From the NCBI GenBank assembly GCA_009694805.1, contig SICM01000002.1, positions 1 through 64,000 of the forward strand: a DNA stretch of 64,000 nucleotides, read 5' to 3'. The stretch's first letter is position 1; each line of letters starts with the position of its first letter. Below, one piece after another: positions 52,165 through 59,942 of the stretch. The stretch is from Candidatus Latescibacterota bacterium. Lineage in GTDB: Bacteria; Latescibacterota; UBA2968; SICM01. The position numbers and the translations under genes were made by a program. A model generated the notes under the pieces. The model had not been told where the DNA came from. It saw only the letters and a program-made list of their open reading frames with translations, and made no database searches.

Positions 52165-54587
52165 CGGTGGAGGCTGAGACACACGAAACGCTCGCGCGGA
52201 CCTTCCTCGACCCCCCGAGGGAGTTCGGCGCGATGCCGTTCTGGTTCTGGAACGACGACCTCGATGAGGCGGAGCTCCTCCGCCAGATCAGGGAATTCCA
52301 CGACAGGGGGTTCGGCGGGTTCGTCCTGCACCCCCGGATCGGCCTGTCCAGGCGGGTCGGCTACCTCACGGAGGAATACTTCCGCCTCGCCCGGCTGTGT
52401 GTGGCCGAGGCCGCCCGGCTGGGCCTGAAGGTCATCCTCTACGACGAGGGGTCCTACCCCTCCGGCTCTGCCCAGGGCCGGGTGGTGGCGGAGAACCCTG
52501 ACTACGCGGCCCGCTGCCTGATCGCCCTGCACAAAAAGGTCGAAGGCCCCGCCACGGGCTACTGGCGGCCCAACCCGGGCCGGGCGATGAAGGACCGGCT
52601 GGTCTGCGTCGTGCAGGGACGGGAGGCGGGGGAGGACGCCCTCGACCCGGGCAGCCTGACGCTCCTGGAGCCGCAGGGACACGGCCTGGTCCGCTACGAC
52701 GTGCCGGAGGGGGCGTGGCGGCTGGTGGCGTGCTGGGACGTGTTTAGCGGCGGGATCATCCGGGGGGTGTTCGACGAGGAGGACGACGGTCACGCCCTGG
52801 CCCCGGCCGCCGGGGCGATCATGGACCCCGACGCCGTGGCCTGCTTCCTCCGCCACACCCACGACCGGTACTATGCACATCTCAAGGACCACTTCGGGAC
52901 GACGGTGGTCGCCATGTTCACGGACGAACCGAACCCGATGGGCCGCTCCCCCCGGCGGGGGCCGCACCCGAAGCCGTTCTGCGCGGAACTGCTGGGGGAG
53001 GTGCAGGCCGTCTGGGGCGACGAGGTGCGGCGCTGGCTGCCCGCCCTCTGGCTGGACTGCGGCCCCCGGACAGCAGACTTCCGGAAAGTCTACCACCGGG
53101 CGGTCCAGGACCGGATCGAGCGGGTCTTCTTCGCCGCGCAGGGCCAGTGGTGCGAGGACCACGGCATCGCCCTGACCGGCCACCCCGGCGCGAGCGATGA
53201 GATGGGCGCGTTCCGGCGCTTCCACTGGCCGGGGCAGGACATGGTCTGGCGCTACGTCGAGCCGGGCAGGCCGACCGCCCTCGAAGGCCCCCACAGCGTG
53301 GCCCCCAGGGCCGCCAGCAGCGCCGCAGTCCTGGGCGGTAGGCGCAGGAGCGCGACCGAACTATTCGGGGCCTACGGCTGGCGGCTGACCCTGGACGAGG
53401 TCAAATGGCTGCTGGACTGGCACCTCGTGCGCGGGAACAACCTGTTCATCCCCCACGCCTGCTTCTACGCCATCCGGGGTCGCCGGGCCTTCGAGAGCGA
53501 GCCGGACCTCGGGGCGCACAACGTCTGGTGGCCTTACTTTCGGACCGTCGGCGACTACCTCCGCCGGGTCTGCTGCCTGCTCACCGACAGCGTCGAGGTC
53601 TGCGACGTGGCAGTGCTGACCGACCCCCACGCCGTGGGCTGGTCCGCGGCCAAAGCGCTGTTTCAGGAACAGATCGGCTTCATCTACGTGGACGACCTTC
53701 GCCAGGCCCGCGTGGAGGACGGTCAGTTGCGGGTCGGCCCGCAGAGGTTCCGCGCCATCGTCTGCGATCCTCAGGGCATCGTCGGGGCCCGGGCCCCCCT
53801 CAGGGCGCTCCAGGACGCCGGAGGGCGGGTCCTGGGGGCGTGGACGCCGGACGATCTCGCCAGGCAGGTCGTCTCCGCCCTGGGCCGGGACGTGGACTGG
53901 CCGGGTGCGCCGGACCTGCGGGCCCTCCACTGCCGCAAGGGGGGGCTGGACCTCTACCTGCTGGTCAATGAGGGGGAGGGGACGCTGGAAGGGGACCTCT
54001 CGCTCAGAAGCGCCGGCGCACTGGAGCTGTGGGACCCAATGGATGGAAGCGTGCGCCCCTGGCCGGGACGGATAGAAAGGGGACGCCTGCGCACCCATCT
54101 GCGCCTCGAACGGCGGCAGGGGCTGGTCCTGGCCGTGGACCCGGCGGGAAAGCCGGACCCGGATGCAACGCCTCCTCCGCTCCCCGGCGAGGTCATCGCA
54201 GAGATTCCGGGTCCGTGGAAAGTCCTGGACGCCTCCGGGCAGCCGGTGGAGGCCCCCTGCCCCGGCGACTGGGCGCAGGCAGGGGCGTGGGAGACCTTCA
54301 CCGGGACGCTCCGGTTGGTGACAGAATTCGGTCTATCCGCCGGGCAGGAGGGCCAACCTCTATTTCTGGACCTGGGCCGCGTCGGGGACATCGCCGAGGT
54401 CCGGGTCAACGGTCAGCCCGTCGGCCTGCGCGCCTGGGCCCCCTACGTCCTCCGGATCGACGGGGCGTGCCGGGCGGGGGTCAACACCCTGGAGGTCCGC
54501 GTCACGAACTCCATGGCGAACGCCTACGACGGGCTCCAGATGCCCTCCGGACTGATGGGGCCGGTCGTCCTGCAAGGGACAAAATAG
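52161..54587 (+). CDS. GH106-like glycoside hydrolase (putative alpha-L-rhamnosidase)
   Basis: About 808 residues. The opening PREFGAMPFWFWNDDLDEAE, then GFVLHPRIGLSRRVGYLTEE and ILYDEGSYPSGSAQGRV, is characteristic of large glycosidases related to GH106. A long helical and barrel core follows, with FTDEPNPMG. The C-terminal jelly-roll domain contains LFLDLGRVGDIAEVRVNGQP. GTG 52161 overlaps the previous stop by 4 bases; GTG 52167 is the alternative. No signal peptide. Rhamnosidase activity is inferred from family resemblance and context. Confidence 0.72.
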   Translation: MTVEAETHETLARTFLDPPREFGAMPFWFWNDDLDEAELLRQIREFHDRGFGGFVLHPRIGLSRRVGYLTEEYFRLARLCVAEAARLGLKVILYDEGSYPSGSAQGRVVAENPDYAARCLIALHKKVEGPATGYWRPNPGRAMKDRLVCVVQGREAGEDALDPGSLTLLEPQGHGLVRYDVPEGAWRLVACWDVFSGGIIRGVFDEEDDGHALAPAAGAIMDPDAVACFLRHTHDRYYAHLKDHFGTTVVAMFTDEPNPMGRSPRRGPHPKPFCAELLGEVQAVWGDEVRRWLPALWLDCGPRTADFRKVYHRAVQDRIERVFFAAQGQWCEDHGIALTGHPGASDEMGAFRRFHWPGQDMVWRYVEPGRPTALEGPHSVAPRAASSAAVLGGRRRSATELFGAYGWRLTLDEVKWLLDWHLVRGNNLFIPHACFYAIRGRRAFESEPDLGAHNVWWPYFRTVGDYLRRVCCLLTDSVEVCDVAVLTDPHAVGWSAAKALFQEQIGFIYVDDLRQARVEDGQLRVGPQRFRAIVCDPQGIVGARAPLRALQDAGGRVLGAWTPDDLARQVVSALGRDVDWPGAPDLRALHCRKGGLDLYLLVNEGEGTLEGDLSLRSAGALELWDPMDGSVRPWPGRIERGRLRTHLRLERRQGLVLAVDPAGKPDPDATPPPLPGEVIAEIPGPWKVLDASGQPVEAPCPGDWAQAGAWETFTGTLRLVTEFGLSAGQEGQPLFLDLGRVGDIAEVRVNGQPVGLRAWAPYVLRIDGACRAGVNTLEVRVTNSMANAYDGLQMPSGLMGPVVLQGTK

Positions 54588-54604
54588 ACGGTTTGGGCGC
54601 ATCC

Positions 54605-54632
54605 GAGATTGTGTCCACGTGGACACAATCTC
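54605..54632. repeat. 28-bp perfect palindrome
   Basis: Every base from 54605 to 54632 pairs around the centre CCAC|GTGG, with no spacer. It lies 18 bases after the glycosidase stop and one base before a second perfect palindrome. No T-run follows directly. Confidence 0.85.
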
Positions 54633-54633
54633 A

Positions 54634-54657
54634 AATTCTGCCCCCGGGGGCAGAATT
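54634..54657. repeat. 24-bp perfect palindrome
   Basis: A perfect, spacerless palindrome centred on CCCCC|GGGGG, with arms ending in AATTCTG and CAGAATT. It is followed by an AT-rich stretch up to the next gene, in contrast to the GC-rich surroundings. Confidence 0.85.
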
Positions 54658-54737
54658 GGGGGGTGTTTTATCCGTCTCCCCTATTTTTCGTATTTCAATT
54701 TTATCGCTTTAAAAAACAACAAGATTGGGGCCGAACG

Positions 54738-56180
54738 ATGTCGAATAACACACATCTCCTCAACGACGAACAGATGCGGCAGTTCATCGTGAACGGTTAC
54801 GTGACCGTGCAGGCCGACCTCCCCGCCGCGTCTCACGAGCACCTCTACGGGCGTCTGGAGGACGTGTACGCGAAAGTGGGGAACGAGGGGAACAACCTCC
54901 TGCCCCGGGTGCCCGAAATCCGGGAGGTGTTCGACTGCCCGGCAGTGCGGGGGGCCCTCTCGAGCCTGCTGGGCCAGAACTATCTGATGAACCCGCACCG
55001 TTACGGCCACCTCAATCCGTCAGGGGGACCCGGGCAGAAGTGGCACAAGGACAGCTACATCGACCACAACGTGCGCCACCCCCGCTTCCGGGCGATCCTG
55101 GCCTTCTACTATCCCCAGGACGTGACGGAGGACATGGGGCCGACGGGGATCCTGCCGGGCCGGCAGAACCACATCGAAATTTCGGACGTGGACCCGACCA
55201 AGACCGCCGAACCGGCGCTGCCGCTGTGCGGGGGGGCAGGCGCGGTGACGCTGGTGCATTTTGACTCCTGGCACCGGGCCACGCCCAACCGGAGCGAGAA
55301 GAAGCGCTACATGCTGAAGTTCCTGTTTGAGCGGATGGAGGAGCCCCGCGAGCCGTCCTGGAACTGCCGGGACGCCGCGTGGCAGGCCTCCGGGGAGGAC
55401 CCCACGCAGGGGCTGTCGAGAGGCGTGTGGGAATGGCTGGCCGGGACACAAGACAGGTCGGACGCGGCGGAGGAGGGGGGAGACGTCTCCCGGCTGATCG
55501 CCGGACTGCGGGACCCCTCGGAGACAACGCGCCTGAACGCCGTCTATGCGCTGGCGGCGATGGGAGGTCGCGCGGCGCCTGCGCTAATAGCGTCCCTGCA
55601 AGAGGAGGCGGATGCGGTCTTCGGACAGAACAGGGTCAACAACCCCGCCGATGTGCGGGGGAGGAACCCCATGGCCCCCTGCGCCGCGCACGCGCTGGCC
55701 GCCATAGGACATCTGGCTGTGCCGTTCCTGATCGACGCCCTGCGGGACGCGCGGTGGACCGTGCGCACAGCGGCCGCGGACACGCTGGGGGACATCGGCC
55801 CTCCGGCGCATGAGGCCGTCCCGGCGCTGACGCCCCTTCTGAAAGACGAACACTGGCGGGTCCGGCGTCACGCGGCGGAGGCCCTGGGCCTGGTCGGGGC
55901 ACAGGATGGGGAGACGGTGGCGGGATTGATCGGGTCCCTGCGCGACGAAGAGACGACCGTCCGCCTGAACGCCGCCCTGGCGCTGGCGAAGATCGGTCTG
56001 CCTGTAGAGGAGGCCATCCCCGCGCTGGCAGGATGCCTGGACGATGAGAACCGCTACGTCCGCTACTACGCGGCTGTGGGCCTGAGGCGGATCGACACGC
56101 CAAGCGCCCGGGAGACCCTGCTGGACGCCCTGTTCACCTCGCGGTGGTGTCCCATCACGACGAAGGAGAAGCCGTATTGA
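54738..56180 (+). CDS. PhyH dioxygenase fused to HEAT-like repeats
   Basis: 480 residues from ATG 54738. Residues about 1-240 are a PhyH oxygenase with H103 and D105 (KWHKDSYIDHN) and a distal histidine in DSWHRATPNRSEKKRY. From about 250 to 470 the chain is helical HEAT/PBS-lyase-like repeats: LNAVYALAAMGGRAAPALIA, WTVRTAAADTLGDIGPPAHE, VRRHAAEALGLVGAQ, VRLNAALALAKIG. The other four PhyH proteins in the block lack this part. HEAT repeats bind proteins, so a docking or scaffold role is likely, which is inference. No good ribosome-binding site is seen. Confidence 0.82.
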   Translation: MSNNTHLLNDEQMRQFIVNGYVTVQADLPAASHEHLYGRLEDVYAKVGNEGNNLLPRVPEIREVFDCPAVRGALSSLLGQNYLMNPHRYGHLNPSGGPGQKWHKDSYIDHNVRHPRFRAILAFYYPQDVTEDMGPTGILPGRQNHIEISDVDPTKTAEPALPLCGGAGAVTLVHFDSWHRATPNRSEKKRYMLKFLFERMEEPREPSWNCRDAAWQASGEDPTQGLSRGVWEWLAGTQDRSDAAEEGGDVSRLIAGLRDPSETTRLNAVYALAAMGGRAAPALIASLQEEADAVFGQNRVNNPADVRGRNPMAPCAAHALAAIGHLAVPFLIDALRDARWTVRTAAADTLGDIGPPAHEAVPALTPLLKDEHWRVRRHAAEALGLVGAQDGETVAGLIGSLRDEETTVRLNAALALAKIGLPVEEAIPALAGCLDDENRYVRYYAAVGLRRIDTPSARETLLDALFTSRWCPITTKEKPY

Positions 56181-56196
56181 GCGTGAGAAAATTGTC

Positions 56197-57420
56197 ATGA
56201 CAGACCTTCCGGCATTCGCCATCGTGGGCATGGGCGGCTTCGCCAGGACGCACCTGAGCTACGTCCGTAAAACGGAGGAGGCCGGGCTGGGCAGGCACGT
56301 CGCACAGGTGGCTATCCCGGCGGACCAGGAGCGCTACCCCGAAGAGATCAGCGATCTGAAATCGCACGGGGTCGAGATCTACGCCTCCCTCCGCGAGATG
56401 CTCGCCGCCGCGCGTGACCGCATCGACGTCACCTGCATCCCCACCGGCATCCCCCTCCACCGCCCCATGGCCACGGCGGCCCTGGAGGCCGGGACGCACG
56501 TGCTCGTGGAGAAACCGGCCGCGGGCTGCATCCAGGACGTGGACGCGATGCTCCGGGCCCGCGACCACTCCGGAAAACACTGCGCCGTGGGCTATCAGCA
56601 CCTCTACCGCCCGGACACGCAGCGGATCAAAGCCTGGGTCTGCGAAGGCCGGCTGGGGAAGATCCGGCGCATCCGGACCTTCGGCTGCTGGCCCCGGGGA
56701 AGGACCTACTACACCCGCAACGGCTGGGCGGGCCGGCTGAGCGTGGAGGACACGTGGGTGCTCGACAGCCCTCACAACAACGCCCTGGCCCACGCCGTCA
56801 ACGCCATGAACTACCTGGCCTGCAGCCGTCCCGGGGAGTCCGCCGTGCCCCTGTCCATCCAGGCGGAACTCTACCGGGCGAACCCCATCGCGTCCGCCGA
56901 CACGGCGGTGTTCCGCGCCACCACGGACGAAGGGGCGGAGATCTTCTTCGCCGTGAGCCACTGCACAGACCAGACCCTCCACCCCGTCACGATCATAGAA
57001 GGGGAACGAGGCCGGGTCGAGTGGTCCTACTACGGAGAGACGAAGGTCCGGTGGAGCGACGGGTCAGAGCAGACATTCGAGAAGCCCGAAGCATCGCCCC
57101 GCGTCGCCGAGGACGTCGCCGAGGTCCTGCTGGGCCGGAAGGCCTCGCTCTATGGCCCGCTCGACGTGGCCCGCGCCCAGACCCTCTGCATCTGCGGGAC
57201 GTTCGAGTCCTCGGCCATTCACGACCTGCCCTCAAACCTGCGCATCGAAGACCCGGAGACAGACATCACCGCCGTCCGGGGCATGACGGAGGCGGTCTTG
57301 AGGGCCCATGAAAACGCCGCGCTCTTCTCCGAACTCGGCCTCCCGTGGGCCAGGGCGGGGGATCGGATCTCCCTGGAAGGGTACCGCTATTTCCCCACCT
57401 TCCGCCGCGACATGGTTTGA
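56197..57420 (+). CDS. Gfo/Idh/MocA family oxidoreductase (4 of 4)
   Basis: 407 residues, longer than the other three. The NAD-binding motif is AIVGMGGFARTHL, the EKPA motif is in VLVEKPAAGCIQDVD, and the second domain has GYQHLYRPDTQRIKAWV and DSPHNNALAHAVNAMNYL. The start is 16 bases after the PhyH-HEAT stop. The added C-terminal part (ITAVRGMTEAVLRAHENAAL) may cover the active site. The substrate is unknown. Confidence 0.83.
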   Translation: MTDLPAFAIVGMGGFARTHLSYVRKTEEAGLGRHVAQVAIPADQERYPEEISDLKSHGVEIYASLREMLAAARDRIDVTCIPTGIPLHRPMATAALEAGTHVLVEKPAAGCIQDVDAMLRARDHSGKHCAVGYQHLYRPDTQRIKAWVCEGRLGKIRRIRTFGCWPRGRTYYTRNGWAGRLSVEDTWVLDSPHNNALAHAVNAMNYLACSRPGESAVPLSIQAELYRANPIASADTAVFRATTDEGAEIFFAVSHCTDQTLHPVTIIEGERGRVEWSYYGETKVRWSDGSEQTFEKPEASPRVAEDVAEVLLGRKASLYGPLDVARAQTLCICGTFESSAIHDLPSNLRIEDPETDITAVRGMTEAVLRAHENAALFSELGLPWARAGDRISLEGYRYFPTFRRDMV

Positions 57421-57464
57421 ATTCTTTTTCAGGTCTGTTTTCTCATCCCTCAAGGAGTCCGTCT

Positions 57465-59729
57465 ATGTCAGACTTTCAGAAGGTCGCATCCCTGCAGGAA
57501 AAGAGAAATGAGGCGTTGATGACCGGAAACCGATGTCTGGGCCAGAGAATCTCTTCCGAGGTCCTCCCCCTGCACGTGGACATCGAAACGACCGGGATGC
57601 TGGGAGAGGCGCAGACGCAGGCGTTCACCGCCCTGCAGATCGAAGCGGCCCGGACCGCGATCCGCTCCCTGGCCTCCCTGGCCAGAATCGGCGAACTGGA
57701 TCACCTGGGCGGCGGGCTGGAGCTGATTCCCTCCTTCCTCCTGACGCTGGCGCTGATGGATTACGAGCGTCGAGAGTTCACGATCGAACACGCCCACACC
57801 AGCGTGGGGTATTATTCGGCCCTTTCGGCCTTCGGGTTTATCGACCCGAATCTGGTGGTGGAAGGTTTCCGGAGGGGGCTGGACCTGCCCGGACACGTCT
57901 CCTGGGTGCCGGGCGGCACGCAGCAGAACGGAGGACGCCTCGGCGTGATGGTCCCCGTGGCCGTGGGGCAGGCCCTCGGCAAGCGGGCCGTCTACGGAAA
58001 GGGGAGCTGGGTGGTCGTCCACTGCGGAGACGCGGGCTGGATCTCAGGCCAGGCCCTCGACGGGTTCAACGGGGCCCACGTCCACCAGGCGCCGATCACC
58101 TTTGTGATGCACCGCAACGGCATCCAGCTCTCCGGCAGCACGCGGAGCATCATGGACAAAGACCCCCGGCCCATCATTCACGCCCTGGGCGTCGAGATCC
58201 TGGAGATCCCCTCCCTGCACGATATGACCGCCCTCTACCAGGCCTACCGCCAGGGCTATGCCCTCGCCCAGCAGGGGCGGCCCAGCCTGATCTATCCCAC
58301 GGGCTACCGCTCGGAGAAGGGCAGACGGGTGGACCTGCGGCTGTTCGGGGAGATGTACGGGATCCCGGAGGCCGTGGCGGAATTCGCGAAAAAACACGAC
58401 GTGCCCCTGGACCGGGAGGTCTGGATCCCGGGGTCGTTGATGAGTTTCCGGGACGTGGGGCCGATGCTGGAATGCCTCTTCCTGGTGAACGGCCTGCCGG
58501 GGGGGGCAGGGCACCACGACGGGCACATGAAGGGCCGGAACGAGGACGAGGTCCTGTCCAACCCCATGTTCCGGATGACCGAAGCGCAGACACAGGCCCT
58601 GAAGAGTCTCCGGAGTCAGCCCCCCAGAAAAGTAGTGACGGAGGCGCGGCCGGCCCCCGGCAGCCCCAACCTCTCGGTCCCGGCCGAGGCCATCGGAAAG
58701 GTGAAGCTCCCCGGGTCGGGCCAGAAGGCCAGCCCCCGCGACGGAACCCAGGCGGGCTACGCCCTGGTGGCCGAGCGCTTTCCGGACCGGGTGTTCGTGG
58801 TGAGCTGCGACCTGGACGCCTCCACCCGCCTGGCCAGGGCGCGGACCTTCCTGGCCCCGGACCACCAGTTCGAGATGAGCATCGAGGAGCAGGCCGCAGC
58901 CCTGATGGCGAACGGACTGGCCACGAGCACACGGGGGCCGCTCCTGAACGTGGTCTCCACCTTTGCGGCGTTCTTTGAGGGCATCGCCCGCGAGGGGATG
59001 GACATGTGGCAGTACCAGCGCAACCTCACGGGCGTCAACGAGGGCCTGAACGTGGTGTTCCACCTCTCGCACGTGGGGGCCTGCACCGGCCGCGACCACT
59101 TCTCCGGCTGGGGTCTGGACTGGGTCAACGTGGGCCTGACCTACCTGCCCTATCTCCACCGCTTCTACGCGCCAGCCGACGTGCGGATCGCCTTCCTGTC
59201 TGTGGTGGACATGGCCGCCCACTACGGTGGGCATATCATCGGGGTGCCCAGGGACAACCTCCCGGTTTTGGAGAAGCAGGACGGCGTCGGACCCCTGTGG
59301 GAGGCCGGCGACCCGTGGGAGGCGATCACCCGCTACCGGACCTATGCCGGGGCCAGGCGGGCGATCTTCGCCTTCGGAGCCCCGGCCTTCCTGGGGGCCG
59401 AGGCCGCCGAGGCGTTGAAGGGGCGCGGCATCCCCACGGACGTGGTCATCGTGAACGGACTGCCACTGCCGAAGGGTACCCTGGAAGGGCTGCTGGCGTC
59501 CTACCGCGAAGGGGTGGTGACGATTGAGGATGGGAAGATCGGGACGCCGGAGACCGGGGTGCGGGGGTTTGCGGGGCTGGTGGCCAGCGTGGCCGGCGGG
59601 CAGGGGATTGCGCACGCGCACCTGGGCATCACAGACCCCCGGATTGCGCCTTCGGACGGGCACATGGAGACCTGGGCGCACTTCGGGATCACGGCAGAGG
59701 CCCTGGTCGAGGCCGTGAGGGGATTATAA
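57465..59729 (+). CDS. Transketolase-like enzyme
   Basis: 754 residues in one chain. The N-terminal TPP domain has VPGGTQQNGGRLGVMVPVAV and HCGDAGWISGQALDGFNGAH, where the metal-binding GD...N of the TPP site is visible. The pyrimidine-binding domain has FEMSIEEQAAALMANGLA with the catalytic glutamate, and the C-terminal domain has AIFAFGAPAFLGAEAAEAL. It probably transfers two-carbon units between sugars, but the sequence departs from housekeeping transketolases, so an unusual substrate is possible. AAGGAG precedes ATG 57465. Confidence 0.8.
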   Translation: MSDFQKVASLQEKRNEALMTGNRCLGQRISSEVLPLHVDIETTGMLGEAQTQAFTALQIEAARTAIRSLASLARIGELDHLGGGLELIPSFLLTLALMDYERREFTIEHAHTSVGYYSALSAFGFIDPNLVVEGFRRGLDLPGHVSWVPGGTQQNGGRLGVMVPVAVGQALGKRAVYGKGSWVVVHCGDAGWISGQALDGFNGAHVHQAPITFVMHRNGIQLSGSTRSIMDKDPRPIIHALGVEILEIPSLHDMTALYQAYRQGYALAQQGRPSLIYPTGYRSEKGRRVDLRLFGEMYGIPEAVAEFAKKHDVPLDREVWIPGSLMSFRDVGPMLECLFLVNGLPGGAGHHDGHMKGRNEDEVLSNPMFRMTEAQTQALKSLRSQPPRKVVTEARPAPGSPNLSVPAEAIGKVKLPGSGQKASPRDGTQAGYALVAERFPDRVFVVSCDLDASTRLARARTFLAPDHQFEMSIEEQAAALMANGLATSTRGPLLNVVSTFAAFFEGIAREGMDMWQYQRNLTGVNEGLNVVFHLSHVGACTGRDHFSGWGLDWVNVGLTYLPYLHRFYAPADVRIAFLSVVDMAAHYGGHIIGVPRDNLPVLEKQDGVGPLWEAGDPWEAITRYRTYAGARRAIFAFGAPAFLGAEAAEALKGRGIPTDVVIVNGLPLPKGTLEGLLASYREGVVTIEDGKIGTPETGVRGFAGLVASVAGGQGIAHAHLGITDPRIAPSDGHMETWAHFGITAEALVEAVRGL

Positions 59730-59737
59730 TCAGAGAC

Positions 59738-59907
59738 CACGAAATGGCATAGACTGCCCAGAATCAGGCGATCTATCGTTCAGGTGTAGGGGCGATCCTC
59801 TGTGATCGCCCTCGGCCTGAGACGACAGAATCGCCGGGCAGCCACAGAGGGCTGCCCCTACGTCCAGGGGTAAACCGCCTGGTTTGGGCCTCAGTCGCCA
59901 TTTCGTG
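59738..59907. mobile_element. MITE-like element with terminal inverted repeats
   Basis: The 170-base element starts CACGAAATGGC (59738-59748) and ends with its exact complement GCCATTTCGTG (59897-59907). The similarity continues inward imperfectly for about 37 bases. The core (59786-59861) is a GTAGGGGC...GCCCCTAC element with its own hairpins. It has no coding capacity and lies between the transketolase and lyase genes. Confidence 0.65.
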
Positions 59908-59942
59908 ATATGAATGACAATGGTATCTATAGGAGATCGAGC

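Noticed and set aside
54588-54737. Replication origin or attachment site at the paired palindromes
   Set aside because: No DnaA-box cluster, integrase or direct repeats are visible nearby; kept only as palindromes.
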